Of a stretch of DNA of 64,000 bases, positions 7,302-15,687 are shown one piece after another (position 1 is the first letter of the stretch; each line of letters begins with the position of its first letter). Both the position numbers and the translations under genes were made by a program. The notes below the pieces were generated by a model. The model worked only from the letters and a program-made list of their open reading frames with translations, ran no database searches and was not told the DNA's origin. The stretch is taken from contig JAIOHM010000039.1 in NCBI GenBank assembly GCA_019912965.1, positions 1-64,000 of the forward strand. Reading direction: 5' to 3'. Source of the stretch: Anaerolineae bacterium. Its GTDB lineage: Bacteria; Chloroflexota; Anaerolineae; Aggregatilineales; Phototrophicaceae.

Positions 7302-8520
7302 CGTTTTGAGATGGATAGCGCATTAACTCATTTGGGAGATATTCTTGGGCATGGCGGTTGTAGCAGTGCTGTTGTGCAAATTTCCAAAATCCCTTAGCAA
7401 ATATTAAAACTTCGTCTGCGGAATAATCAAGATTACGAGACTTAACCACTAGCTCTGAGCGAATACACTCCATTTTACCCATCGTTCCCAAGTAATTATT
7501 CCCATCTTTTGCCAAGTTGAGATAGTATTGTGCCTCATCATGTTTACCAAGAACTGCATAAGCCCGAGCCAGCCCAGCAAAAACCTCTGCCTTAGCCCGC
7601 TTGCTGATTTTCCGCTCGTCAAAGACCTTAAATACTCTTTCTTCAAGACGCTTTATCCTGTTTAGCCTTTCTGTTTGTTCCGATTTGCTCACTACATGCT
7701 GCCATAAGGATACGCCTGCCAAAATATCGATTTGGTCTGCAATGCTCTCTGACCAAATCCAGTCAGTTTGGGCTTGTTGTTCGGCAACTTCCAGCATCGG
7801 CAACGCCATTGTGTAATCAAAACAGATTTTATGGGATACAGCGTAGACGATAGGTGTACAACATAAATCGTAAGTTTGGAGGTCTTGACAATTGGTGGGA
7901 TTGATAGTCGCTAGGAGCGATGCTTTCTCATTAAGCCAGTCACTATCTTCCTGTATTGCTTCAAAAAGTGTGTCTGTGAGTTCAACTTGAATTAAAGCAA
8001 TCCGCCTAAGATTTCGATAGGAGATTTCTACGCGATTGACCCACTCATCATTACTCTTGAAATTTGTACACAGTTGGTCAATGGCCTGATTGGCTAACTG
8101 AACAACAACATGTGGCTCACCGACTACGGAATAGTGATGCCATGCCGTGCTGATTCCCACTTCAAGTTCAAGGAGACTGCAAACGTGTCTATCTTTTGCC
8201 CATTGATCGTGGCGGGCTGCGACCTGAAGTTCATTACACACTTCTTGGGAAAGTCCAACATTTTCACACAACTTCCAACACTGCTGATCTGTAAGCAGTC
8301 TTTCACCACTTAAGACTCGTGACAGAAGACTGGAATCAATATCGGCTTCGATTGCGAATTCATTTTGACTAAGTTGACTTAGCTCATCTTCAGAGGTGAG
8401 TACTTCAAACCAGAGTGGAGCACTGGGATTAGCACGTGGTAAGGTGCAGTACCTGAGGATTACTTCTCGTTGTTTGCTGTATTGGTAAGTTAGAGTTTTC
8501 TTGCTTTTTTTTCCTTTCAT
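7261..8520 (-). CDS. XRE-type HTH regulator with TPR-like C-terminus
   Basis: 419 residues. Residues ~45-105 contain a helix-turn-helix of the XRE class (LSQNEFAIEADIDSSLLSRVLSGERLLT). The remaining ~300 residues are helical repeats with TPR-like pairs, for example AEVFAGLARAYAVLGKHDEAQYYLNLAK. This is the architecture of RRNPP-type and Rgg-like regulators that sense a peptide through the TPR part, though many such proteins have no known ligand. AGGAGGTG precedes the ATG with five-base spacing. It is divergent from the MFS transporter gene, sharing a ~180-bp intergenic region with two hairpins, so it most likely controls that transporter or itself. Confidence 0.7.
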   Translation of the reverse strand: MKGKKSKKTLTYQYSKQREVILRYCTLPRANPSAPLWFEVLTSEDELSQLSQNEFAIEADIDSSLLSRVLSGERLLTDQQCWKLCENVGLSQEVCNELQVAARHDQWAKDRHVCSLLELEVGISTAWHHYSVVGEPHVVVQLANQAIDQLCTNFKSNDEWVNRVEISYRNLRRIALIQVELTDTLFEAIQEDSDWLNEKASLLATINPTNCQDLQTYDLCCTPIVYAVSHKICFDYTMALPMLEVAEQQAQTDWIWSESIADQIDILAGVSLWQHVVSKSEQTERLNRIKRLEERVFKVFDERKISKRAKAEVFAGLARAYAVLGKHDEAQYYLNLAKDGNNYLGTMGKMECIRSELVVKSRNLDYSADEVLIFAKGFWKFAQQHCYNRHAQEYLPNELMRYPSQNVRAYAKQLLSATD

Positions 8521-8545
8521 CAGCGCACCTCCTAGAACACAACTA

Positions 8546-8659
8546 TTGACAACCTAATGTCATTGCTAGGGTAAAACGGTTGCCCTACCCTGAGTGTTTA
8601 AGAGCGCCGAATAAGGTAAGCGGAAGCTCATCTCCCCAGTATCGTCCTCGATGCTGGGG
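8546..8659 (+). promoter_or_regulatory. divergent control region with two hairpins
   Basis: Between the regulator and the MFS gene: TTGACA (8546-8551) without a good -10 at 17 bp, an inverted repeat AGGGTA (8568-8573)/TACCCT (8586-8591), and an 11-bp hairpin CCCCAG-T-ATCG/CGAT-G-CTGGGG (8634-8659, loop TCCT) followed by a weak T-rich tract 40 bp before the MFS start. The second could be an attenuator in the MFS leader. Confidence 0.45.
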
Positions 8660-8701
8660 AACCTATTTTCATTATATGCAAATTTTTAGAAAGGTAAACC
8701 A

Positions 8702-9859
8702 ATGCCCAAAAAACAGCTTCTAGCTTTATTTGTGTGTAGCCTTTCGCCTTGGACAGTTGCCTATGCTCTATTTTATTCGCTTCCGATATTAGCCACAAAA
8801 CTGGGGGCAAGTTCAACACAAACGGGGGCTTATTTAGCATCTTGTTTTGCGTCATTGGCTGGGGGTTCCTTGACGGCTGGTTGGCTGGGGGATAGGTTCA
8901 GATGCCGCAAATCCTTACTCATTTTTGTGGGTATGGTGAGTATCCCCATCACCTTGCTCATCAATCAAACTGCTGACCTGATCCAATTAATGTTGGTAAC
9001 TGTACCGATTTGGTTCTCCCTTGGCACATCTTTTGCCCTTCTAGAAGCATTGGTTGGACTCTCTATTACCTCGTCTGAACGAGGGCATTTCTTCAGCATT
9101 ATTTCAATCTCGGTTTCGTTAGGTGCAATTCTTGCTGGGATTACAGGGACTATCGTAGGCCATTTCGGTGTTCTACTGCTTTTTCCAGTAATCGGCTTAT
9201 TTTGGGTTATTCAACCATTAGCTGGCTTGTTTCTTACCGAAGCGATTGTCGCAGATGTGCCAACGCCATCTTCTCCCTTACCGATGAAAAATCATGCAAC
9301 CCTTAGTCATGTATTTCACTTGATCTTGGTCGCTAACTTTCTGTACTGGATTGCCTCATCTGTGGCCGGAATTGGCAGACCCCTAGTGATGCATTCGCTT
9401 AATTTTGGGATTGCTCCCATATTGAGTGCTTCGGCATTTGGGGGGCTAGTAACACTTCCCTTACGATTGGTGTTTGGTCGTGTTGCAGATCGTATCAGCC
9501 ATAAACTGGCAATCCCTGCATTCTATTCTTTAGCCATATTGAGTCTGCTTATCCTCACATTTTCTCTTTCCGCATGGCAATTTTGGCTGGCGACGACCCT
9601 TGCATTTATTGCAGACACCAATCGCAGTGTTATCGGTTCTGCGTGGATTTCGAAGTTGACACCAAGAGCAGCATTGGGAAAGCGCCTAGCTTGGTACAGT
9701 GCTACGAGTTGGGTAGGCCAGATCATTGGCTTCGCGTGTGCAGGCTATGCCTTTCAAGGGCTTGGAACAATCACATTTGTAATCACGGCATTACTTCCAT
9801 TGATTGCCATTATTGTTCTTTTGCCAGTCATCCGCTTGGAACAGCCTCTCCTTAACTAA
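8702..9859 (+). CDS. MFS transporter, 12 TM
   Basis: 385 residues with about twelve membrane helices. The loop between helices 2 and 3 has the MFS motif A (GWLGDRFRCRKSLLI), and a related motif appears in the second half (GRVADRISHK). Proton-driven efflux of a small molecule is the usual role of this size class (drug:H+ antiporter-like), but the substrate cannot be read from the sequence. AAAGG lies six bases before the ATG. It is divergent from an HTH/TPR regulator, the classic pairing for an inducible exporter. As element cargo it could give the host resistance to a compound or export a peptide signal for that regulator. Confidence 0.8.
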   Translation: MPKKQLLALFVCSLSPWTVAYALFYSLPILATKLGASSTQTGAYLASCFASLAGGSLTAGWLGDRFRCRKSLLIFVGMVSIPITLLINQTADLIQLMLVTVPIWFSLGTSFALLEALVGLSITSSERGHFFSIISISVSLGAILAGITGTIVGHFGVLLLFPVIGLFWVIQPLAGLFLTEAIVADVPTPSSPLPMKNHATLSHVFHLILVANFLYWIASSVAGIGRPLVMHSLNFGIAPILSASAFGGLVTLPLRLVFGRVADRISHKLAIPAFYSLAILSLLILTFSLSAWQFWLATTLAFIADTNRSVIGSAWISKLTPRAALGKRLAWYSATSWVGQIIGFACAGYAFQGLGTITFVITALLPLIAIIVLLPVIRLEQPLLN

Positions 9860-9960
9860 GTTAGGGACTCTCGAATAAAAAGTTTTGGATAGTTTCTCCA
9901 AATGAATAGAAAGGAGTGAGTGATTAGATCAATCGTTTAAGTTTAGGAATGGAGTAAAAC

Positions 9961-10506
9961 ATGGCGAAGTCAGACGATTTCTCAAAGATTTTCGTGAGTG
10001 CAGACAACGGCCAGGGCAAGAATGATAGCTCTGGGAAGCGGTACGGCAAGGTGTTCACCGAAGCCCATCGTCGAGAGATGCGAGGTGTCGTGGAACGGGA
10101 AACCAGCCTCGTGTTGTCCGGCAAGGATGAGAACGCGCTGTTCATTACGGCACTCTGCAACAATTGGAGCGCCGACAAAGTACGGGCGGTTGCCAAGCAG
10201 CGTGGGATGAACTGGCGGTTCGCTGCTGCACTCAGCGACCAAATCCTGCGGATTGAAGGCTGGGCAATTCTGGCGATGCAGGCACAGGCGGTTGGCGCGG
10301 ATCTTATCACCTACCTCGTTCAGAAAGCCGGATTGACCATCAGCAAAATCAATCAACTCGCGGCCAGTTACGAACGACAGGACGAGATGGATAACCATCT
10401 CGCTCAAATTCTGGAAGAAGCCAAAGACGATCTGGTCGAACTGACCCGCGCGAGCCGTCAATCCTATCTGGATGACATCAAACGCATCCTGTCCGGCAAT
10501 GGGTAA
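9961..10506 (+). CDS. helical protein preceding the transfer module
   Basis: 181 residues from ATG 9961 with a good GGAG ribosome site. It is soluble, charged, and mostly helical, with a disordered N-terminus (residues 1-30) and a C-terminal coiled-coil-like part (EMDNHLAQILEEAKDDLVELTRASRQSY). No catalytic motif or known family is visible. A 14-bp hairpin follows the stop and directly precedes the transfer operon, so it is probably its own transcription unit or the attenuated first gene of that operon. A role as relaxosome accessory or regulator is only a guess from position. Confidence 0.55.
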   Translation: MAKSDDFSKIFVSADNGQGKNDSSGKRYGKVFTEAHRREMRGVVERETSLVLSGKDENALFITALCNNWSADKVRAVAKQRGMNWRFAAALSDQILRIEGWAILAMQAQAVGADLITYLVQKAGLTISKINQLAASYERQDEMDNHLAQILEEAKDDLVELTRASRQSYLDDIKRILSGNG

Positions 10507-10521
10507 TCTGTTTAGTCAAGC

Positions 10522-10563
10522 GAGGCTGGGTGAACGGTGATGTTCATCCAGCCTCTTGTGTTT
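10522..10563 (+). terminator. terminator or attenuator before the transfer operon
   Basis: GAGGCTGGGTGAAC (10522-10535) pairs over 14 bp (one G-T) with GTTCATCCAGCCTC (10542-10555), followed by TTGTGTTT. The next gene's AGGAGG lies immediately after, so partial read-through would set the level of the ATPase operon. Confidence 0.65.
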
Positions 10564-10576
10564 AGGAGGAGCAAGT

Positions 10577-11611
10577 ATGTCAAGGATGGAGCGTGTGAGT
10601 TTCTGGATCGTTGGGATCGTTACCCTCCCCTTCTGGTTGAGTGCGTGGGGAGTGCTGTTTGTGTGCCGCAATCTGGTGGTGTGGCATTGGCCGCAGGGAT
10701 TAGGTATCGGGTGGCAACGGGCAGCATTGGTTAGTTGGTTGACGGTCGTCCCTGTTGGAATAGCGGTGGCATGGTGGCTGGGGATGGACTGGTTCATGTT
10801 TACTTTGCTGGGTGTACAGGAAGTTGTATTGCAGGTTATGGCAGCAGCTTTGGGCGTTGGGAGTTACTACTACCTGTACTTTGTCAAACCCTTTCGGTGT
10901 GGGCAATGGATTGTATTTCTGGGAGAACAGCATCGTTTGTGGCATCACATTCGAGAGGCAACCGTGATTGGGAAGCTGGAACTTCGCATCTGGTGGTGGA
11001 AAACCAAGCCGGAGTTGAAACGACAAGGACAGCACTACAGCAAATTGATGCAGGAAGGAGATTGGCAAACGATGGCGGATGAAATGGGCGAAGGGATTGC
11101 AGGTGCAGCAGTGGCGCTTATTCTCGTGGTGATGGGGGTGTTTTTAATGGTGTTCATTGGCGGACTGGTGCTGATGGGTATCTTGCTGCGGAATATGTTT
11201 GGCAGCACCCAATCACCATTGAAGCGGGGCAAAACATTGCCAAAATCGGCGGATATGCGCTGGTTTCACGCCCCCAGTGACGGCAACTGGATCGAAGCCT
11301 ACGATTATTGGCTGTATCAGATTGAGAACAGCACGGGGCTGAGTTTGACGACCTCACCACTGCGGCTGTACAGCGGAGCATTGCTGGTCTCATTAGTGCC
11401 AGCCGTTGGGATTGGACTGGTATGGGCAGTGTTTGCGCCAGCGACGGTTGGGAGTGGCTTGCTGGGACTGCTAATCGTGGGCGGTGTGCTTGGCGCAATT
11501 ACAGGGCGAAAACTAAGCCAACCTGCGGGGAACTGGTTCACCTTTGATGAGGATGAACCCGCCACCTCCAAGCATGTAGTGACACTCGGCGAGTGGATGG
11601 GCGACGAGTAA
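10577..11611 (+). CDS. membrane protein of the transfer module
   Basis: 344 residues from ATG 10577 (AGGAGGA seven bases upstream; the earlier TTG at 10556 lies in the terminator tail). Hydrophobic segments at residues ~10-35, ~50-75, ~80-105, ~195-220 and a pair at ~275-320 give five to six membrane helices, with soluble parts between. The last codon overlaps the start of the ATPase gene (TAATG), so the two are translationally coupled. This matches membrane anchor subunits paired with VirD4/TraG- or HerA-like ATPases in integrative elements. No sequence family recognised; the role is inferred from coupling. Confidence 0.65.
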   Translation: MSRMERVSFWIVGIVTLPFWLSAWGVLFVCRNLVVWHWPQGLGIGWQRAALVSWLTVVPVGIAVAWWLGMDWFMFTLLGVQEVVLQVMAAALGVGSYYYLYFVKPFRCGQWIVFLGEQHRLWHHIREATVIGKLELRIWWWKTKPELKRQGQHYSKLMQEGDWQTMADEMGEGIAGAAVALILVVMGVFLMVFIGGLVLMGILLRNMFGSTQSPLKRGKTLPKSADMRWFHAPSDGNWIEAYDYWLYQIENSTGLSLTTSPLRLYSGALLVSLVPAVGIGLVWAVFAPATVGSGLLGLLIVGGVLGAITGRKLSQPAGNWFTFDEDEPATSKHVVTLGEWMGDE

Positions 11612-13020
11612 TGCAACTGGGACTGACGATTCCCGACCTGCTGCGTCACCTCTATGTAATAGGCGGCACAGGGGTTGGGAAAAGCCGACTGCTCGAATCA
11701 CTGGTACTGGCTTTAGTGCAGCAGGGTTATGGCGTTGCCGTAATTGATCCGCATGGCGAACTGTACCACAACCTGCTGGCACGGCTGGCGCTTCTGGGGA
11801 AACAGCTCTGGAAGCGGGTTGTCCTCATCAACCCGCTTCAGACGGAATTCATCGTGAGCATGAATCCGTTGGAACTGCTGTCGGGCGAGATGGCTGAGCG
11901 GCGGGCACTGTTTCTGGCAGGAGTCATTAGTAATTTATTTGCAATCGATGATTTAGTTGCCGCAAGAATGTCCAGAGTGATGTACCACGCTTTCTGGCTG
12001 TTGATCGAATCCAAACTGACCTTGTTGGAGTTTGCGCCGCTACTCACGGATGCAGGTTTTCGCAGCGATTTGCTGGTGAACCTCCCGGCTACCCACAAAC
12101 TCTGGCGCTATTGGATACACGAATTTCCCCATGAGCATGATCGTTTGGTGGCTGAGTGGACGCAGAGCAGCTTGAACAAAGTGGATGAGCTTGTGACCGA
12201 TCCAGATATTGCGCTGATGTTCGGGCAGCAGCACAGCACGCTGGATTTTGAGCAAATGATGGATACTGGGAAGATTGTGCTGGTGAATTTATCCAAAGGG
12301 CAATTGGTTTCTAAGAATAGTTATTTGCTTGGCGGCTTCATTTTTGCCCAGTTTCAGTTAGCCGCCTTCACCCGCAGCCGCCGTCCTTATTCTAAACACA
12401 CGCCATTTATGATTGTTGCCGACGAATTCCAGAATTTTGTTACAGAATCTATCCACGAACTGCTGGCTGAAAGTCGCAAATATGGGTTGGGACTCGTGCT
12501 GGCACACCAATTTTATGCTCAGTTGCGCGATCAGCCCAAATTACAACAAGCGGTACTCAACACCGTCGGTCATCTCGCTCTTTTTCGCATTGGAGCGAGT
12601 GATGCTGATCTATTTGTGCGCGATATGTTCCAACCAAAGATTGACCGGATCAAGGATACCCGCAAGCGGGTGCTGCCGACAGGCATCCAGTGGTTTCCGT
12701 TCGTTTATGAGGATGAACCCGTGTACCGCCCCCTTGAGGAGACATGGGAAATGGAGGTACGCCGCCTGACCAGCCTCCCCGCACGGGAATATTGGTTCAA
12801 ACAGCGGGGCAGTCAACATGCGGTGAAACTGCGGACACCAGATATGCCCGATGTGGTACGCACCAAGCAGCGTGAACACGCCATTGCCCAGATGACAGCA
12901 GTTGCGGCTCAGTGGGGACGCAGCCGAGCGGAAGTGGAGCGGGAGATTGCCCAACGCCACGCCGCGTTGTTCGGGCGTGGCACAGCCGGAAGTAGCTCAC
13001 CAGAAGATATATATGAGTAA
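11611..13020 (+). CDS. VirD4/TraG/FtsK-type DNA-transfer ATPase
   Basis: 469 residues from ATG 11611, in the TAATG overlap with the membrane-protein stop. Walker A is GGTGVGKS (residues 18-25), directly after a short N-terminus; DPHGELYHNLL follows, typical for HerA/TraD/VirD4-like coupling proteins; Walker B is FMIVADEFQNF near residue 265, then SRKYGLGLVLAHQ, the conserved Q-bearing segment of this class. It lacks its own membrane helices, which the upstream gene supplies. Such hexameric ATPases pump DNA or nucleoprotein through a membrane channel during conjugation. A C-terminal extension of ~150 residues carries the Arg-rich helical tail. No VirB4 or other type IV secretion gene is visible in the window. 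Confidence 0.85.
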   Translation: MQLGLTIPDLLRHLYVIGGTGVGKSRLLESLVLALVQQGYGVAVIDPHGELYHNLLARLALLGKQLWKRVVLINPLQTEFIVSMNPLELLSGEMAERRALFLAGVISNLFAIDDLVAARMSRVMYHAFWLLIESKLTLLEFAPLLTDAGFRSDLLVNLPATHKLWRYWIHEFPHEHDRLVAEWTQSSLNKVDELVTDPDIALMFGQQHSTLDFEQMMDTGKIVLVNLSKGQLVSKNSYLLGGFIFAQFQLAAFTRSRRPYSKHTPFMIVADEFQNFVTESIHELLAESRKYGLGLVLAHQFYAQLRDQPKLQQAVLNTVGHLALFRIGASDADLFVRDMFQPKIDRIKDTRKRVLPTGIQWFPFVYEDEPVYRPLEETWEMEVRRLTSLPAREYWFKQRGSQHAVKLRTPDMPDVVRTKQREHAIAQMTAVAAQWGRSRAEVEREIAQRHAALFGRGTAGSSSPEDIYE

Positions 13021-13071
13021 GTTTGCATCTGCTATAGTGACCTTATGCAGCTACAAGGAACAGAACCTAAG

Positions 13072-13959
13072 ATGAACCAGCGATTACCGCATTTCAAACC
13101 CGCTGAACATCCCCCTGCTCTGCAACTCACCCAACGAGATGGACGGCTGATGGAGACGATTTATCACTATGAAGGGGTGTTGTCTGCCGACCAGATCGAA
13201 CGGCTGTTTTTCACCAGTCACAGGCGGATGCAGGCACGCCTCAGCACGCTGTATCACAACCGCTATGTAGACCGCACCAATCTTCAGGAACAGAGTGCTT
13301 TGGGTTTTGTGGCCTACTTTCTGGCTGAGAAAGGGATTGCCTATCTGTGTGGCTTATGGGGAATATCCCCCAAAGAACTCAACCCCCGTGAGAAAGGGGA
13401 GCGGATGTCGCTTGTTCGGCATGATGTCCGGCTCAATGAGGTACGGATGGCGGTGATGGATGCCCTTCGTCAGTTGCCACAGAGCGAACTGAAAGTTTGG
13501 GTCAATAGCCGCAGCTTTTACGCTGATAACGACACAATCTGGTACTTGGATGGCAAGCAACGCAAACACAAACGCGCCATCCGACCGGATGCTTACTTTT
13601 ATGTGGTCAGTCCGGGGGTTGAGACGGCTCGCCACAGCCATTTCTTGCTCGAACTGGACATGCGAACGGAACACAATGCGCGGTTTGTGGATGAGAAAAT
13701 CCGTCCCGGCTTGGCTTATTTTGAGAGCGAAGCCTACCGAAACCGCTTTGGAGTCAATGCCGGACGCTATCTGGTGGTGACGACGGGGGAAACCCGCCTG
13801 AAAAATATGAAACAACAGGCTGAGACCGTTGGTAAGGCCGCCGAACGCTTTTACTTCACCACCTTTGAAGCCGCTACAGCAAATGGTGCTTTTTTCACCC
13901 AACCGATCTGGTGGCGACCGACCCATGACACGCCTGTGGCGTTGTTCAGCGGTGTTTGA
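13072..13959 (+). CDS. replication-relaxation family protein
   Basis: 295 residues from ATG 13072 (AAGGAA about eleven bases upstream; ATG 13045 in the same frame is possible but lies next to a TATAGT -10-like box and has no ribosome site). The N-terminal part is a winged helix (LTQRDGRLMETIYHYEGVLSADQI then SHRRMQARLSTLYHNRYVDR), followed by a conserved acidic region (RPDAYFYV, HFLLELDMRTE), the pattern of the Pfam Replic_Relax family. These proteins occur beside TraD-like ATPases in Gram-positive and Chloroflexi integrative elements and have been suggested to act in DNA processing at the transfer origin. It follows the ATPase by ~50 bp and is probably in the same operon. Confidence 0.75.
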   Translation: MNQRLPHFKPAEHPPALQLTQRDGRLMETIYHYEGVLSADQIERLFFTSHRRMQARLSTLYHNRYVDRTNLQEQSALGFVAYFLAEKGIAYLCGLWGISPKELNPREKGERMSLVRHDVRLNEVRMAVMDALRQLPQSELKVWVNSRSFYADNDTIWYLDGKQRKHKRAIRPDAYFYVVSPGVETARHSHFLLELDMRTEHNARFVDEKIRPGLAYFESEAYRNRFGVNAGRYLVVTTGETRLKNMKQQAETVGKAAERFYFTTFEAATANGAFFTQPIWWRPTHDTPVALFSGV

Positions 13960-14185
13960 GACGCATTGAAGATGAGGGAGGTGGTTTGCTATGCTGAGGA
14001 TACCGTGTGAGGAGGTGGCTCTGGTTCCCCGGTCAGCAAGCGGTGTACATCAGTCTGGGGTGAGCCTGCTCCCAGAGCATGTCAGCCACCCAAGATGTGG
14101 CAGGCACATCGCAACCAACCTTCCTCGGAAGAGGGGTATCTGGCATGTGAGCTACCCTTACACGGGAAATAGAATTTTGAACAGT

Positions 14186-14593
14186 ATGGCATGGTACAAC
14201 AAAGAATCGGTAACACGATTGGACGAAATCCCTGTCGAGGGCGTGTTCTTTCTGGACAGCGATCTCGCTGCCAAGAAGCTACCACTGTTTCACCTGCTGG
14301 GGATGAAATGCCCGATGATTGCCTTTCCCTCTGGTGAAGCCTGTCCGATTGCATGGGAGCGTGAGAACAGTCCATACGTGTATCTGTTTCCGGGTATGGA
14401 TTTGCCGCTCTTTGACACCTATCCCCACGCATTACAGCGGGCACTGGAACAAGCCGAGGATGCATGGTTCACGGTGTTTGGAAACGGTGAAAACCAACTC
14501 GAACTGTGGTCGCATCTGGGCGAAGAAGTGTTTTTTGTGACCTATGACAATGTGCAGAGGCGTATGGTTGATCTTGAAATCTATGCAGCCTGA
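14186..14593 (+). CDS. hypothetical protein of the element
   Basis: The frame is open from 13991, but the first 65 residues look like non-coding DNA (Arg/His/Ser/Gly-rich, two other short frames compete). From ATG 14186 the product is 135 residues starting MAWYNKESVTRLDEIPVEG, with a mixed alpha/beta pattern and a C-terminal part WSHLGEEVFFVTYDNVQRRMVDLEIYAA. No family recognised. It is soluble and sits between the replication-relaxation gene and two small membrane peptides. The region 13960-14185 holds several ribosome-site-like GGAGGT sequences and may carry one or two minimal peptides. Confidence 0.45.
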   Translation: MAWYNKESVTRLDEIPVEGVFFLDSDLAAKKLPLFHLLGMKCPMIAFPSGEACPIAWERENSPYVYLFPGMDLPLFDTYPHALQRALEQAEDAWFTVFGNGENQLELWSHLGEEVFFVTYDNVQRRMVDLEIYAA

Positions 14594-14629
14594 GAGGGGA
14601 TTGAACAGATGTGCTATGCTGTAGGAGCT

Positions 14630-14824
14630 ATGGCAAAAAAGTTGAAACCAGATGATCTTGCCCGAATTGCGGAAAAGCTCATGGAGTTAGCGAATCTGAC
14701 GATTGCGGCCTTGGGCATTGGACAAATCCTGAGCGGTCACGCCAATCTTTTAGCGGCAATCGCCGGAATTGTGGTGTTTCTTGGGTTGTATTACAGCGCG
14801 TTTCAAGTTCTGAAAGGGAGGTGA
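14630..14824 (+). CDS. small two-TM membrane protein
   Basis: 64 residues (71 if ATG 14609 with an AGAGGGGA site is used). MAKKLKPDDLARIAEKLMEL forms an amphipathic helix, followed by two hydrophobic segments (NLTIAALGIGQIL and ANLLAAIAGIVVFLGLYYSAF). It is six bases from the next, even smaller membrane peptide, and both lie at the end of the transfer-like operon. Small bitopic proteins are common in conjugation modules. Function unknown. Confidence 0.6.
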   Translation: MAKKLKPDDLARIAEKLMELANLTIAALGIGQILSGHANLLAAIAGIVVFLGLYYSAFQVLKGR

Positions 14825-14830
14825 GTCGAT

Positions 14831-14926
14831 ATGAATATCGGACTACTGGTTTTGTTGGGCGGAGTATTGCTGGCAGGGGCGTTGATTGCCTATATCGCCA
14901 TCCGCGATAGTGAACACCAGAAATAA
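14831..14926 (+). CDS. single-TM micropeptide, 31 residues
   Basis: ATG 14831 with GGGAGGTGA nine bases upstream. The peptide is one membrane helix (MNIGLLVLLGGVLLAGALI) followed by a polar tail IRDSEHQK. Ribosome site, spacing from the preceding gene, and clean transmembrane composition make it credible in spite of its size. It may be a small subunit of the membrane transfer complex. Confidence 0.55.
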   Translation: MNIGLLVLLGGVLLAGALIAYIAIRDSEHQK

Positions 14927-15024
14927 CCCATAGCGTTTAAGCCTATTTTTCGATACTACAGGGCTAGTTGGCTCACATCGGGTTGCTTCATTTCCACACT
15001 TATATTCGCCGTTCTTAGGATTTC

Positions 15025-15042
15025 CGAGGCTGGTTAGCCTCG
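15025..15042. other. hairpin in the 14,927-15,144 gap
   Basis: CGAGGCT (15025-15031) and AGCCTCG (15036-15042) with GGTT loop; no T-run, so a terminator only in a loose sense. The same gap has ACGTTAT (15072-15078)/ATAACGT (15103-15109), an inverted repeat upstream of the next small gene that could be an operator. Nothing else was found in this 218-bp gap. Confidence 0.4.
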
Positions 15043-15144
15043 AAACAGGTACACACAATCTACATTGTGCGACGTTATGTGTAGATAATTACATGCTAAT
15101 AAATAACGTGATTGAGCTTATAGTGGTGGGATGGGGGAGCGATT

Positions 15145-15306
15145 ATGAAAGAAGATCAGGATAAGACTGAGGAGCAGGCTTCATCTACGATCTCGACTAA
15201 CCTGTTGGTGGCGACACGATTGCTTGTTGCATGGTTGAGTGGGAAAGGTACTATGCAGAATGGACAGAAGCAACCTCAGTCGAATCGTCGTGTGAAAAAG
15301 AAATGA
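15145..15306 (+). CDS. small polar protein, 53 residues
   Basis: ATG 15145 with GGGGGAG seven bases upstream. The product begins MKEDQDKTEEQASSTISTN, has a short hydrophobic patch (LLVATRLLVAWLSG) and ends in a basic tail (QSNRRVKKK). It lies between the transfer module and the excisionase/integrase pair. No family recognised. A membrane-associated or regulatory peptide is possible. Confidence 0.45.
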   Translation: MKEDQDKTEEQASSTISTNLLVATRLLVAWLSGKGTMQNGQKQPQSNRRVKKK

Positions 15307-15379
15307 GATTTATCTGGTTGGCATTCTATGTTTCTCAGTTTCAGGAAAGATGTTAGCCTTTTATCACCTAACTTGACTT

Positions 15380-15399
15380 CGTAGGATGTTTGTCCTACG
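15380..15399. promoter_or_regulatory. inverted repeat, candidate operator of the excisionase-integrase unit
   Basis: CGTAGGA (15380-15386) and TCCTACG (15393-15399) around a 6-bp centre, 20 bp before the excisionase start. A perfect 7+7 dyad just upstream of a DNA-binding protein gene suggests autoregulation. Confidence 0.45.
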
Positions 15400-15418
15400 A
15401 TAAAGGATGTTACAGACG

Positions 15419-15649
15419 ATGAATGATTTAGATGATCTCATTTCCTTGTCGGAGGCTGCCAAGCAGGCAGGGGTTGCACGGAATACCATGCACCTTGCTG
15501 CAAAAGGTGGACACATAAAGGCTACTCGGATAGGGCGACACTGGTATATCTACGCAAGTGACATTGAACGATGGAAACGAGAAAACTATCGTCCAGATAT
15601 GGCAAAAATTCGCCGCTCCCGCAAGAGAAGCGATCAATCTGATTATTGA
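15419..15649 (+). CDS. MerR/excisionase-type HTH protein
   Basis: 76 residues from ATG 15419 (AAAGGA at suitable spacing; ATG 15407 would be too near it). MNDLDDLISLSEAAKQAGVARNTMHLAAKGGHIKATRIGRHWYIYASDIERW is the HTH_17/excisionase winged-helix pattern: ISLSEAA, turn, helix with basic residues, and the IGRHW-Y wing. The C-terminus is Arg/Lys-rich. Proteins of this class act as recombination directionality factors or local repressors. Position just upstream of the serine recombinase, 38 bp apart, supports control of excision. Whether it is the true directionality factor cannot be read from the sequence. Confidence 0.75.
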   Translation: MNDLDDLISLSEAAKQAGVARNTMHLAAKGGHIKATRIGRHWYIYASDIERWKRENYRPDMAKIRRSRKRSDQSDY

Positions 15650-15687
15650 CCCGAATTGAGCGTCCGAGCTTATGGAGGATATTCCTC

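Noticed and set aside
13991-14185. N-terminal extension of the 14186-14593 gene
   Set aside because: Sequence is Arg/His/Ser-rich without a conserved pattern and other short frames compete; the start at 14186 looks better.
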